Below, in pieces: positions 16,905 through 25,190 of a stretch of DNA of 64,000 nucleotides. The stretch spans positions 186,001 to 250,000 of the forward strand of contig JAXLSS010000001.1 of NCBI GenBank assembly GCA_046330395.1, given 5' to 3'. Position 1 is the stretch's first letter, and every line of letters begins with the position of its first letter. The notes under the pieces are model-generated. The model was not told the DNA's origin. It made no database searches and saw nothing but the letters and a program-made list of their open reading frames with translations. Origin of the DNA: Ga0077560 sp046330395 (GTDB taxonomy: Bacteria > Actinomycetota > Thermoleophilia > Miltoncostaeales > Miltoncostaeaceae). The translations under genes were made by a program, and so were the position numbers.

Positions 16905-18752
16905 TCATGAGACCCCGCGCGTGCGTGCCAGGTACCGCCCGCCCGCGGTCACCACGCGCGTGCGCCTGGTGCGCAGGTCGCGCACGGCCACCGAGCCCTC
17001 GGTGACGCGCGTCAGCGTGCCCGTGCAGGTCTCGGTGGTGGACCACGTGGTGCCGCGCACCGTCGCCACGCTGTTGTGCCCGCGGGTGGTGAACCTGGCC
17101 CCGCTGTCGTGTCCCCACAGTACGCGCGGTGGCTTCCTGGCGGCACGGACGCCGCGCAGTGCGGCCGTGGTGCAACCCGCCCACAGCGTGCGGTCGGTGA
17201 CGATGGTGGTGAGTCCCGTCCCCTTGGTCTGGCGCACCGTGAACCTGGCGCCCCAGAAGCGGCCGGTCTGGGTGCCGCCGCCGGGCATGGCGAGGGTGAG
17301 GCGCACGCGCCCGGCGCTCGCGTCCACCACAGTGCCCACCGGCAGCGTGCCGCCCGTGGTGCCCAGGGGCACCGGGCCCGCCGACCCGGGGGTGCGGACG
17401 GTCACCGTGCCCTGGGTGGCGGCCATCAGCACCGAGGTGCCCACAACCGGCGTGGGGTTCGCGGTGGCGGAGGTGTCGCGCGTGGCGAAGGTGCCCTGCG
17501 GCACGGTGGCCGCACCGGAGCCGTTGGTCACCGTGATGCGGTAGCGGTACTGGGTGCCCGCGGTGAGCCCGGTCAACGACAGCGTCACGGTGTGCGAGGC
17601 GCTGGAGGTGCTGCCGGTGGTCACCTCGGCGCTGCGCGTGGCGGCGCCCGCCGTGGCGTCCACGTGCACGGTGGTGGGCTGCCCGTTGGGGTTGACCGGC
17701 AGCTTCACGGTGGCGCCCGTGGTGGTGGGCGTGACGGTGACGGTGCCGGCCTCGGGTTTGGCGATGCCGATGCGCCACACACGCGCCGGCGCGCCGCCGG
17801 CCACGAACCACAGGTTTCCCTGCGCGTCGGCCGCCATGCCCTGCGGCTCCAGCGGCGCCGGGGAGGTGGTGGCCAGCGTGATGTTGCCCTGCGGGGTGAC
17901 GTAGCCCACCGCGTTCTGGACCTGGTCGTCCCACCAGATGTTGCCGTCGGCGCCCACGCCGATCCCGGCGGGTTCGTCGATCTGGCTGACGGCGGCGCCG
18001 AACGAGGTGGCGGCGCCGGAGGGCTCCACCCTGGTGATGACGGCGCCCAGCATCTGCACGCCCACCCACACGTTGCCGTCGGGTCCCAGCACCATGTTGG
18101 CGGGGCGTTGCCAGAAGGCCAGCCCGGCCCCGAACTCGGTGATGGTGCCGGAGGTGGTGATGCGCCCGATGGCGTAGTTGTTGTAGTTGGTGTACCAGAG
18201 GTTGCCGTCGGAGCCGGCCACGATGTCCACGGCGCCGCCGTTGGCGGCCATGCCGGCGGTGAAGACGGTGATGACCCCGGCGGGGGTGATGCGCCCGATG
18301 CCGCCGGTGCCGCCGGAGAGGGTGAACCACAGGTTGCCGTCGGGGCCCGCGGTGATGCCCTTGGGCACGCTGTCGGCTCCCAGGCCGGCGGAGAACTCGG
18401 CGTAGGTGCCGTCCGGTGCCAGGCGGCCGATCCGGCCGACGGCCGACTCGGTGAACCACATGGCCCCGTCGGGGCCCAGGGTGAGGTCGTAGGGGCGCCG
18501 GTCGGCGGGGACGGTGCCGCTGAGGTCGGTCACCACGCCGTCGGCGGTGATGCGTGCCAGCGATCCGCTGCCCAGCGCGTAGGTGAACCACATGTCACCG
18601 TCGGCGCCGCGCGCGATGTTGAGGGGCCGGGCGTCGGTGACGACGCCGGCGCTGAACTGCGTGAACGTTGCGGCTGCGGCGGCCGGCACGGTGCTGCCGA
18701 GTGCGGCCAGGCCCAGCGCGCAGATGAGGAGGCGGGGGTGTCTGCGCTTCAT
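16905..18752 (-). CDS. Secreted streptogramin-lyase-like propeller protein with FN3 and FecR-like modules
   Basis: This 615-residue protein has a signal peptide (RRHPRLLICALGLAALG, cleaved after AAAAA). A beta-propeller of repeated GPDGNLWFT-type blades resembling virginiamycin B lyase (Vgb) spans residues 30-310. A fibronectin-III-like domain (320-420) follows, then a C-terminal module from about 440 (VGTSVLMAATQGTVTVRTPG, GTVVDASAGRVRLTL, NSVATVRGTTW) that resembles FecR-type domains. Antibiotic lyase activity should not be assumed; these proteins are more likely surface-binding. It is a paralog of the next gene with the same layout. The start is 7 nt after a sigma-28-like box and lacks a ribosome-binding site. 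Confidence 0.85.
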   Translation of the reverse strand: MKRRHPRLLICALGLAALGSTVPAAAAATFTQFSAGVVTDARPLNIARGADGDMWFTYALGSGSLARITADGVVTDLSGTVPADRRPYDLTLGPDGAMWFTESAVGRIGRLAPDGTYAEFSAGLGADSVPKGITAGPDGNLWFTLSGGTGGIGRITPAGVITVFTAGMAANGGAVDIVAGSDGNLWYTNYNNYAIGRITTSGTITEFGAGLAFWQRPANMVLGPDGNVWVGVQMLGAVITRVEPSGAATSFGAAVSQIDEPAGIGVGADGNIWWDDQVQNAVGYVTPQGNITLATTSPAPLEPQGMAADAQGNLWFVAGGAPARVWRIGIAKPEAGTVTVTPTTTGATVKLPVNPNGQPTTVHVDATAGAATRSAEVTTGSTSSASHTVTLSLTGLTAGTQYRYRITVTNGSGAATVPQGTFATRDTSATANPTPVVGTSVLMAATQGTVTVRTPGSAGPVPLGTTGGTLPVGTVVDASAGRVRLTLAMPGGGTQTGRFWGARFTVRQTKGTGLTTIVTDRTLWAGCTTAALRGVRAARKPPRVLWGHDSGARFTTRGHNSVATVRGTTWSTTETCTGTLTRVTEGSVAVRDLRTRRTRVVTAGGRYLARTRGVS

Positions 18753-18759
18753 TCCCGGT

Positions 18760-18786
18760 GTATCGGTTCTGGCGATACCGGGATGA
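18760..18786 (-). promoter_or_regulatory. Sigma-28-like promoter of the first propeller gene
   Basis: On the minus strand TCATCCC (18786-18780), a 12-base spacer and ACCGATAC (18767-18760) resemble a FliA/WhiG promoter. The ATG follows after 7 nt, so transcription would begin at or very near the start codon. Confidence 0.4.
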
Positions 18787-18793
18787 GCCTTCG

Positions 18794-18831
18794 GGGCGGT
18801 GCGGCGGTGGAACACCGCCGCACCACCCCGG
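18794..18831 (-). terminator. Long GC-rich hairpin after the second propeller gene
   Basis: GGGGCG-GTGCGGCGGTG, loop GAA, CACCGCCGCAC-CACCCC pairs over about 17 bp with one C-A mismatch. It begins about 9 nt past the stop of the 18841-20817 gene. No T-run follows, which is common in very GC-rich genomes. Confidence 0.6.
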
Positions 18832-18840
18832 AAACGTGGG

Positions 18841-20817
18841 TCAGTTGCCCTTCCTGGCGAAGTAGGAATGCCCCGCCCGAACCAGCACCGTGCGACCGGT
18901 GCGGCGGTTGCGCACCGACACGGCACCCTTCACCACGCGGGTGATGGTGCCCGTGCAGGTCATCACGGTGGCCCACCTGGTGCCGCGCACCGTGGCCACG
19001 CTGTCGCGGCCGAAGGTGCGGAAGCGGCCGTTGTGGTCGCTGCCCCACAGCACGCGGTGCGGCTTCTTCCGCTTCGCGGCCGTGACGGTGGCCGTGGGCC
19101 CCAGGGTGACGATGGGCGTCAGCTCCGGCGGGCCGTTGTACACGTGGATCACCGGGCACCCGGGAACCGGCGAGGTGTCCATCACCAGGTCGGTCATGCC
19201 CTTGCCCGCGGCGTCCTGGCGCAGCTTGAAGCGCGCACCCCAGAACGTGGCGGTCTGGGCGGGCTTGCCGGCCACGGCCGTGTGCACCTTCACCACGCCG
19301 TCGGTGGCGTCGACGGTGGTGCCCACCGGCAGGCGTCCCGCGACGTCCAGGGGGACGTCCTCGGAGGCGCCGGGCAGGCGCACCTTCACGTGGCCCTGCA
19401 CCGGGTTCATCACCACCGACTGGCCCAGGCGGGGCGTGGTGGTGTCGTCATCGCCCTTGGAACCACCGGTGCCGCCACCGGGGGTGGTGGTGGGCGGGGT
19501 GCCGCCGGTGCCGCCACCGCTGGTCGGGGCGGCGGGGGTGGTGAACGTGATGTTGGCCGACTTCACCGAGCCGGCGTCGTTGCCGGCAACCACGCGCAAT
19601 GTGTAGGTGGAGCCCGCCCGCAGCCCGGTGAGCGGCACGGTCACCGACCGGGCGGCGCTGGAGGCGCCGTCCATCTGGCCCGACCTCACCCGGGAGAACG
19701 TGTCGCCGATGCCGAACTGCACCACGTAGCTGGTGTCCTGGCCGTTCGAGTTGAGCCGGAAGCCCACCGTCGCGGTGCCCGCGCCCGGCGTGGTGCTGGG
19801 CGTGGCGCTGACATCCGCCAGCACCGGTGCGGCCAGGCCGTACCGCCACACCACCGCGGGGTAGCCGCCGCCCACGGCCCACACGTTGCCCTGCCCGTCG
19901 TGCGTCATGCCCGCGGGCGAGGCGCCCTTGCCCAGGTCGGCGAAGTCCTCGATGTGGTGGCTGCTGGGCTTCACGCCGAACAGCTGGCGGATCGCCCGGT
20001 CGCCGAACCACATGTTGCCGTCGCCGCCGGAGGTGAGCCCGAACGCGGAGCTGATGGCGCTGTCGCGCATCACCGCGATGTTCCCGTTGGCCTTGAACGA
20101 GGCCAGGCCCTTGGTGAAGGTGGCCCACACGGTGCCGTCGGGGCTGGCGGCGACCTGCTGGCCGGTGCCCAGGGTGGTGAGGCCCGCGGCATACGTGGTG
20201 ACCTCGCCGGTGGGCGTGATGCGCCCGGTCATCGGCAGGGTCCCGTAGGTGAACCACAGGTTGCCGTCGGCGCCCGCCGTGATGTCCGCGGGCTCGCCCA
20301 CGGGCAGCACCCCCGTCCGGAACACCGTGACCGTGCCGGCCGTGGTGATGCGCGCGATCCCGGCGGGGGCTCCCGCGAGGGTCACCCACATGTTGCCGTC
20401 GGGCCCCGCGGTGATGCCCGTGGGATGGCTGCCCGCCGGGAGGGCCACGCCCGGGTCCGCCACGGCGCCGGCGGGGGTGATGCGCGCCACGCGGTCGGCC
20501 GCGTTCTCGGTGACCCACAGGTCACCGTCGGGGCCCATCGCCAGGTCGTAGGGTCGTGCCGACGCCGGCAGCAGCGCCGAGCGGTCGGTGAACGCCCCCG
20601 CGGGATCGACGCTCATCAGCGACGCGCCCCCGGATGCGTACGTGAACCACATGCTGTCCCCGGGGCCCGCGGCGATGTTCAGCGGGATGCCGTCGGTGGC
20701 GCTGGGCCCCGTGTAGGTGGTGGGGCTGTGCGAGCTGCTGGCGATGGCCGACCCGCCGGTGGCGAGCAGCGCGGCGGCCGAGCAGATGACTGTGACCCTG
20801 CGATTGCGTGGCTTCAT
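18841..20817 (-). CDS. Secreted streptogramin-lyase-like propeller protein, paralog of the preceding one
   Basis: This 658-residue protein has the same order as its neighbour: signal peptide (VTVICSAAALLATGGSAIA), propeller blades (ITAGPDGNMWVTL and similar) to about residue 330, an FN3-like domain with LTGLRAGSTYTLRVVAGND, a glycine/threonine/proline linker (TSGGGTGGTPPTTTPGGGT) and the FecR-like module (GTTVDATDGVVKV, ATFWGARFKLRQ, DSVATVRGTRWAT). The linker and an extra cysteine-containing segment (SPVPGCPVIHVY) are the main differences. Tandem duplication is the simplest origin. The start has no ribosome-binding site and follows a sigma-28-like box by 7 nt. Confidence 0.85.
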   Translation of the reverse strand: MKPRNRRVTVICSAAALLATGGSAIASSSHSPTTYTGPSATDGIPLNIAAGPGDSMWFTYASGGASLMSVDPAGAFTDRSALLPASARPYDLAMGPDGDLWVTENAADRVARITPAGAVADPGVALPAGSHPTGITAGPDGNMWVTLAGAPAGIARITTAGTVTVFRTGVLPVGEPADITAGADGNLWFTYGTLPMTGRITPTGEVTTYAAGLTTLGTGQQVAASPDGTVWATFTKGLASFKANGNIAVMRDSAISSAFGLTSGGDGNMWFGDRAIRQLFGVKPSSHHIEDFADLGKGASPAGMTHDGQGNVWAVGGGYPAVVWRYGLAAPVLADVSATPSTTPGAGTATVGFRLNSNGQDTSYVVQFGIGDTFSRVRSGQMDGASSAARSVTVPLTGLRAGSTYTLRVVAGNDAGSVKSANITFTTPAAPTSGGGTGGTPPTTTPGGGTGGSKGDDDTTTPRLGQSVVMNPVQGHVKVRLPGASEDVPLDVAGRLPVGTTVDATDGVVKVHTAVAGKPAQTATFWGARFKLRQDAAGKGMTDLVMDTSPVPGCPVIHVYNGPPELTPIVTLGPTATVTAAKRKKPHRVLWGSDHNGRFRTFGRDSVATVRGTRWATVMTCTGTITRVVKGAVSVRNRRTGRTVLVRAGHSYFARKGN

Positions 20818-20824
20818 AGCATGC

Positions 20825-20851
20825 GTATCGGCATGTTCCGCCGAAAACCGA
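20825..20851 (-). promoter_or_regulatory. Sigma-28-like promoter of the second propeller gene
   Basis: On the minus strand TCGGTTT (20851-20845), a 12-base spacer and GCCGATAC (20832-20825) match the FliA/WhiG pattern with the same spacing as the site before the chemoreceptor gene. The ATG at 20817 follows after 7 nt. Confidence 0.5.
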
Positions 20852-20913
20852 CCGACCCCGAGGGAATGCCCGGGTGCGCAGGTGCCGGGACCCCGGTGTC
20901 GTACGGTTGGGGC

Positions 20914-21570
20914 ATGCCCCGTCTCCCTCGCGCGCTGGCCGCCGCGGCCCTGGTGGCCGCCACCGCCGGCGGTGCCACGGCCGCATCCGCCCCGCCCCCC
21001 TTCGTGGGCGGCATCACCCATCTGTCGGCCCAGGCCCGTCAGCGCATGACCCCGTCGGTGTGGCGACCCGGGTGCCCGGTGGGCCTGGGACAGCTGCGCG
21101 CCGTGCGGGTGACCCGCTGGGACTTCGGTCATCGCGCCCGGCGGGGCGTGGTGGTGGTGCGCGCCGACGTGGCCCCGCGGGTGCTGTCGGTGTTTCGCGC
21201 GCTGTACGCCGGCGAGTTCCCCATCCGGCGGATGCAGCCGGTGGAGGCCTACGGCGGCGATGACTACCGCTCGATCGAGGCCGACAACACCAGCGCCTTC
21301 AACTGCCGCCCGGCCACCGGGTCCACCCACTGGTCGCAGCACGCCTACGGGCTGGCCATCGACGTGAACCCCATCGAGAACCCGTACGTGTCGGGCGGGC
21401 ACACCAGCCACCCGGCCAGCGTCCCCTACCTGGACCGCTCCCGCCTGCGCCCGGGCATGGCGGTGGAGGGCGGCGTGCTGGTGAACGCGTTCGCGGCCAT
21501 CGGCTGGGGCTGGGGCGGCCACTGGTCGTCACCCACGGATCTGCAGCACTTCTCCAGCTCCGGCACCTGA
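20914..21570 (+). CDS. Secreted M15-family D,D-carboxypeptidase-like zinc peptidase
   Basis: This 218-residue protein has a signal peptide (MPRLPRALAAAALVAATAGG...ASA). The catalytic part carries the VanY/M15 zinc pattern: SQHAYGLAIDVNP near residue 147 (H and D ligands) and HWSSPTDLQHF near 205 (final H ligand). The family cleaves D-Ala peptide bonds in peptidoglycan or acts as an endolysin-like L-Ala-D-Glu peptidase. The ATG at 20914 follows a TACGGT box by 6 nt, suggesting a leaderless message. It is divergent from the propeller gene. Confidence 0.88.
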   Translation: MPRLPRALAAAALVAATAGGATAASAPPPFVGGITHLSAQARQRMTPSVWRPGCPVGLGQLRAVRVTRWDFGHRARRGVVVVRADVAPRVLSVFRALYAGEFPIRRMQPVEAYGGDDYRSIEADNTSAFNCRPATGSTHWSQHAYGLAIDVNPIENPYVSGGHTSHPASVPYLDRSRLRPGMAVEGGVLVNAFAAIGWGWGGHWSSPTDLQHFSSSGT

Positions 21571-21596
21571 GCGCGGGCCGGCCGAACCGGCCCCGC
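21571..21596 (+). terminator. Hairpin after the M15 peptidase gene
   Basis: GCGGGCCGG, loop CCGAA, CCGGCCCCGC starts a few bases after the stop codon and pairs almost perfectly with one bulged base. It is a likely intrinsic terminator without a T-run. Confidence 0.55.
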
Positions 21597-22101
21597 ACAC
21601 ACGTGAGCCTCGGACCCGGCCCCCTCATCAGGGACCGTGTCGCGAGGCTCACAATTCATGGAAGCTCACTCCACCTCAGTCCGGTGTTGTTCTCCCACTT
21701 GCCCGGGACATTCACACCACCGATGAAACCGTAGGCCGTCGATCGCTCCAGAGCGCATGGTCCGCCCCGTCGGAGATCCGCGCGGGGTTCTGTGCCCCGC
21801 CTGCCGTTCGCCAGCATGTGTGGGAACGCTTGTGTTTGCGGTCCGACGCGGCCTTCGTGCGCTGGTCGCCGATGGCGGCTCGTCGGTGGATTTGTCAACG
21901 TCCGGTTCGTGCTGCACCGAAGGTACGCCGCGGGTCGCCGGCCGTATATCGGGGAATGCGCGGATCGTGGCTGCCGCAAAGCGGAAGGGCGGGGTAGTGC
22001 ATCGGGCGGGATGGGCCGTTTCGGCGTTGTGGCGATGCCCACTGTGACGTTTTCGGGTGCTCGTCGGCACCCGGCGCACCTCGACCCGGGATGGTTCCAC
22101 C
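21597..22101. other. Compositionally unusual intergenic region with a long inverted repeat
   Basis: About 500 bp with visibly lower GC than the flanks and no convincing gene. GTGAGCCTC (21602-21610) and GAGGCTCAC (21643-21651) form a perfect 9 bp stem around a 32 bp interior. A minus-strand frame (21656-22162) ends with a protein-like stretch, YGFIGGVNVPGKWENN, but lacks a credible start and good composition. It may hold an unrecognised RNA or the remnant of inserted DNA. Confidence 0.4.
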
Positions 22102-22752
22102 TTGACGATTCGCAGCATGGCGCTGGTGCTCGGCGCCTCACTGGCCCTGGCCGCGCCGGCAATGGCCACCCAGGGGCCCACCAACGGCTCCGGTGGCGGC
22201 ACCGGCGACGCCACCCCGGCCGCGCCGTGCATCATCCCCATCCTCGACGTCCCCTGCCCGCCCGGGGTGCAGCTGCCGCCGGACGGCGGCGGGAACACCG
22301 GCCAGCAGGGGGGCTCCGGGTCTGACCAGACCGGCTCCGGGGGCGGGCAGGAGACCACGCCCGGCACCGGCCAGCCGGCGGCGCCGCAGGTGCGGCACGG
22401 CCGCCGCTGGTGGCGTGAGCTGACCCGCCGCACCTTCACCATGGAGGCGGACGTCGTGGACGCGGTGCCGGACGCCTCGGGCGACACGGGGACGGTGGAC
22501 GTGGAGAACGCCGACCTGCTGCACGCCCGCCGGTACGCGAGCGTGCTGGACACGGGCGACGTGTCGGTGGTGGTCACCGCACGCACCTCCATCCAGGACC
22601 CCGACGGCAACGACATCGGGATCGGCGACCTCACCGACACCGACACCCTGATGGTGCGCGGGCGGTTCGCGCCGCAGGCCAGGTGGGTGGACAACGGCGA
22701 CGGCACCACCACCCCGGTGTTCATCGCGCGCATGATCGACGTGGAGGGCTGA
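22102..22752 (+). CDS. Secreted protein of unknown function with Gly/Pro-rich linker
   Basis: From a TTG at 22102 (or the ATG at 22117) the frame gives about 216 residues. A signal peptide (IRSMALVLGASLALAAPAMA) is followed by a low-complexity Gly/Thr/Gln segment with CIIPILDVPCPPGVQLP, then a folded domain from about residue 115 (TFTMEADVVDAVPDASGD, VVVTARTSIQDPDGNDIG, DTLMVRGRFAP) that looks beta-rich, perhaps an OB- or NEAT-like fold. No family was named. GGGATGG lies about 7 nt before the TTG. The VIT gene follows 53 bp downstream. Confidence 0.65.
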   Translation: MTIRSMALVLGASLALAAPAMATQGPTNGSGGGTGDATPAAPCIIPILDVPCPPGVQLPPDGGGNTGQQGGSGSDQTGSGGGQETTPGTGQPAAPQVRHGRRWWRELTRRTFTMEADVVDAVPDASGDTGTVDVENADLLHARRYASVLDTGDVSVVVTARTSIQDPDGNDIGIGDLTDTDTLMVRGRFAPQARWVDNGDGTTTPVFIARMIDVEG

Positions 22753-22805
22753 CGGCGACGCCGGATTCCGCGTTGACCGCATCGGGGATAGGGTCGGTTG
22801 CGCAG

Positions 22806-23522
22806 ATGCCCGACCGGCCCGCCCCCCCGCGTACCTCGCCCCCCGAGCGGCACCGCGTGCACCGCGCGCAGTGGCTGCGGGCCGCCGTGCTGGGCGCCAA
22901 CGACGGCATCGTGTCGGTGGCCAGCCTTGTGCTGGGTGTGGCCGCCGCCGGTGGCTCCCGCTCGGCCGTCCTCACCGCCGGCATCGCCGGGCTGGTGGCC
23001 GGCGCCATGTCCATGGCCGCGGGGGAGTACGTGTCGGTGAGCTCCCAGCGCGACGTGGAGCGCGCCGACCTGGAGCGCGAACGGCGCGAGCTGGCGGCCG
23101 AACCCGCCGCCGAGCTGCATGAGCTGGCGCGCATCTACCGCAGCCGGGGGCTCAGCGACGACCTGGCCGACGCGGTGGCCCGCGAACTCACCCATGCCAA
23201 CGCCCTGGCGGCGCACGCCCGGGAGGAGCTGGGGATCGACGTGGAGGGGCTGGCCCGGCCCTTCCAGGCGGCCTACGCGTCGGCGGTGTCGTTCGCGACC
23301 GGTGCGGTCATCCCGCTGCTGGCCATCGCGCTGGCACCCGGCGGCCTGCGGGTGCAGCTGGCCATCGCCGTGACGCTGGTTGCGCTGGTGGTGCTGGGCA
23401 TGGTCGGGGCGCGCATGGGCGGGGCGCCCAAGCTGCCCGCGGCGGTGCGCGTGACGGTGTGGGGGGTGTTCGCCATGGGCATCACCATGGGCATCGGCGC
23501 CCTGGTGGGCAGCGCAATCTGA
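22806..23522 (+). CDS. VIT1/CCC1-family membrane protein (iron/manganese transporter)
   Basis: This 238-residue protein matches the VIT/CCC1 family. The conserved AAVLGANDGIVSVASLVLGV at about 23-42 and AGAMSMAAGEYVSVSSQRD at about 67-85 form the metal pathway, followed by a cytosolic acidic helix (ERADLERERRELAAEP) and three C-terminal helices. Family members export Fe2+ or Mn2+ from the cytosol. The ATG at 22806 follows a TAGGGT box by 11 nt. Confidence 0.9.
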   Translation: MPDRPAPPRTSPPERHRVHRAQWLRAAVLGANDGIVSVASLVLGVAAAGGSRSAVLTAGIAGLVAGAMSMAAGEYVSVSSQRDVERADLERERRELAAEPAAELHELARIYRSRGLSDDLADAVARELTHANALAAHAREELGIDVEGLARPFQAAYASAVSFATGAVIPLLAIALAPGGLRVQLAIAVTLVALVVLGMVGARMGGAPKLPAAVRVTVWGVFAMGITMGIGALVGSAI

Positions 23523-23543
23523 ACGCGGGCGCGGTGCCGCCGG

Positions 23544-24674
23544 TCAGCGTCTGATGATCCGGACGCGCACCTCGGCCACGTCGCGCAACCCGTCCCCCAG
23601 CAGCACCGCGCGGATGACGTAGTTGCCCGGGCGCACGTCGGTGGGCAGCGTGACCGTGCGCGTGGCGGGTCCGATCACCGCGGCGATGCGCCGTCCCGTC
23701 CCGCCTCGCGGCACCAGCAGCACCACGGCCCGCCCCGGGCGTGCGATGGCGATGCGCGCGTGCCCGCCGGGGCGCAGCACCGACGATGCGACGGTGAGGG
23801 ACAGGCCGCCGCCGGTGGGCACGCGCGTCGCGCCGCCGGGTGGCAGCGCGTCGGGTGCGGACAGGAAGGTGCGGTACTGAGCCAGCCAGTGCAGCGCCTC
23901 CGCCGAGCCGCGCAGGCCGAACGCCGCCGGGCCGGTCGCCAGCAGCGCGCGGCCCGCCGCGGTGCCGCGAATGCGGTTCCAGATCTCGGCCTCGCCCACG
24001 CCCACCTCGGGTCCAACCATCACGTGCAGGCGAGCCACCTGGTCGGTGGGCCACCGCGCCAGCCAGCCGGTGAGGTCGCGGCCCATCTCCACCCGGTCGA
24101 AGGGCGCGCGGTCGCCGTGGTACACCAGCAGGTAGGTGTGCCCGCCCATGGCCAGCGTGCGCACCAGCTGGTCCAGGGCCGCGGGCAACGGCGCGCGCAG
24201 GTCGGCGCGGCCGATCTGTCCCACGGTGCCGGGCGCCACGTAGAACACCACCCGGCGGGCGTCGGGGCCCAGGGCGGTGAGCGCATCGGCCAGCACGCTC
24301 AGCCGTGCCGGCGTGAAATGCGGGGCGTCCACCTCGTCCACCGCCACCAGATCGCCCACGTCCCGCTGCCGCAACTGGGCGCGGATGGCGGCCACCATCC
24401 CGCCGGCGCTCAAGGCCGCCAGGTCGGCGCCGCGCACCTTTCCCACCCGGCGGGCCCGGGGGTACCGGGGATCCTCCTGGGCGGGGGCCTGCCGGTAGGC
24501 GTCGCCGATGCCGGCCACGCGGGACCCGCCATCGTGGATCGCGATCGCGGCGGGGTTGTCGGCGTACACGATCACCGGACCCGCGCCGAGCCCGGCCGCG
24601 GGGGCGGCGGCGAGGGCGAGGAGGCCGAGGGCGGCGCACATCCGGGCACCGGGCGCTGTGCGGGGGCGGGTCAT
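23544..24674 (-). CDS. Secreted protein of unknown function with C-terminal beta domain
   Basis: About 376 residues. A signal peptide (MCAALGLLALAAAPAAGLGAG) is followed by an alpha/beta region (VIVYADNPAAIAI, RVVFYVAPGTVGQIG, GGHTYLLVYHGDRAPFDRVEMG, RLHVMVGPEVGVG) that could be a TIM-barrel or hydrolase-like fold. A C-terminal beta-sandwich-like part follows (SLTVASSVLRPGGHARIAI, TLPTDVRPGNYVIRAVLL). No catalytic motif or family is recognised. An upstream GTG at 24686 lies within a TAGCGT box, so the ATG at 24674 is preferred. Confidence 0.7.
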   Translation of the reverse strand: MTRPRTAPGARMCAALGLLALAAAPAAGLGAGPVIVYADNPAAIAIHDGGSRVAGIGDAYRQAPAQEDPRYPRARRVGKVRGADLAALSAGGMVAAIRAQLRQRDVGDLVAVDEVDAPHFTPARLSVLADALTALGPDARRVVFYVAPGTVGQIGRADLRAPLPAALDQLVRTLAMGGHTYLLVYHGDRAPFDRVEMGRDLTGWLARWPTDQVARLHVMVGPEVGVGEAEIWNRIRGTAAGRALLATGPAAFGLRGSAEALHWLAQYRTFLSAPDALPPGGATRVPTGGGLSLTVASSVLRPGGHARIAIARPGRAVVLLVPRGGTGRRIAAVIGPATRTVTLPTDVRPGNYVIRAVLLGDGLRDVAEVRVRIIRR

Positions 24675-24736
24675 CCGGCGGCGCACGCTATCGCTGACCC
24701 CTCCGGGGGTCGAGCGAGAGCGTGCTGCGTCTTACA

Positions 24737-24933
24737 GGGTTGCCCTCTGACGCTGGCGCTCTGGATGGCGGGTTCGGATCGTGGTCCGCAACCACAGCGC
24801 CCTTGCGGGCTGCGCGGTCCTGAGTTGAACCTCCCCGTCCGTGGGTCGGGGGATTCACCCCTGCACCGTCCCCAATTTCGGGGCCTCGGGCCTCCTGATC
24901 GGCGGAGACTTCGACATGAGGCGTGAGATCCGC
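24737..24933 (+). repeat. Intergenic repeat element, copy A
   Basis: The first of three copies of a ~198 bp element in this window. It starts GGGTTGCCCTCTGAC and ends GAGATCCGC. Internal hairpins are GCCC-TTGC-GGGC, TCCCC...GGGGA around CGTGGG, and CCCC-AATTTC-GGGG. It lies in tandem with copy B, 8 bp apart. Its minus-strand frame is open but its composition and the frame change in copy C argue against a coding role. Confidence 0.8.
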
Positions 24934-24941
24934 CTCTCACG

Positions 24942-25139
24942 GGGTTGCCCTCTGACACGGACGCGGCGTATGGCGGGTTCGGATCGCGGGTGCTTACCAC
25001 AGCGCCCTTGCGGGCTGCGCGGTCCTGGGTTGCACCTCCCCGTCCGTGGGTCGGCGGATTCACACCCAGCGCCATCCCCAATCAGGGGCCCTCGGGCATC
25101 CTGGTGAGCGGAGACTTCGACATGAGCCGTGAGATCCGC
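24942..25139 (+). repeat. Intergenic repeat element, copy B
   Basis: Same orientation and boundaries as copy A, with roughly 85% identity by eye. The CCCC-AATCA-GGGG hairpin keeps its stem with a different loop, and the first hairpin GCCC-TTGC-GGGC is unchanged. The copy ends in a perfect 9 bp hairpin (25131-25151, GAGATCCGC, TGT, GCGGATCTC), followed by the promoter of the MMPL gene. Confidence 0.8.
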
Positions 25140-25151
25140 TGTGCGGATCTC
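25131..25151 (+). terminator. Perfect hairpin closing repeat copy B
   Basis: GAGATCCGC-TGT-GCGGATCTC is a 9 bp stem with a 3-base loop at the downstream edge of the repeat. Similar hairpins follow copy C. It could end a transcript of the repeat; there is no T-run. Confidence 0.45.
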
Positions 25152-25190
25152 GGATCCGAAGAAACGCCACTGCGAAGCTAGGATTCCCGC

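Noticed and set aside
16905..20817. Antibiotic-resistance (virginiamycin B lyase) island
   Set aside because: Propeller similarity alone is weak evidence; the added FN3 and FecR-like modules and lack of resistance or mobile genes argue against it.
21602..21651. Possible hammerhead ribozyme (CTGATGAG on the minus strand within the inverted repeat)
   Set aside because: The required GAAA box and the three-stem arrangement are missing.
21656..22162. 168-codon minus-strand frame in the low-GC region
   Set aside because: The end looks protein-like, but the start overlaps the signal peptide region of the opposite gene, composition is irregular, and no homology is recognised.
24737..25139. CRISPR array
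   Set aside because: The repeats are ~198 bp, only two in tandem, with an 8 bp gap and no cas genes.
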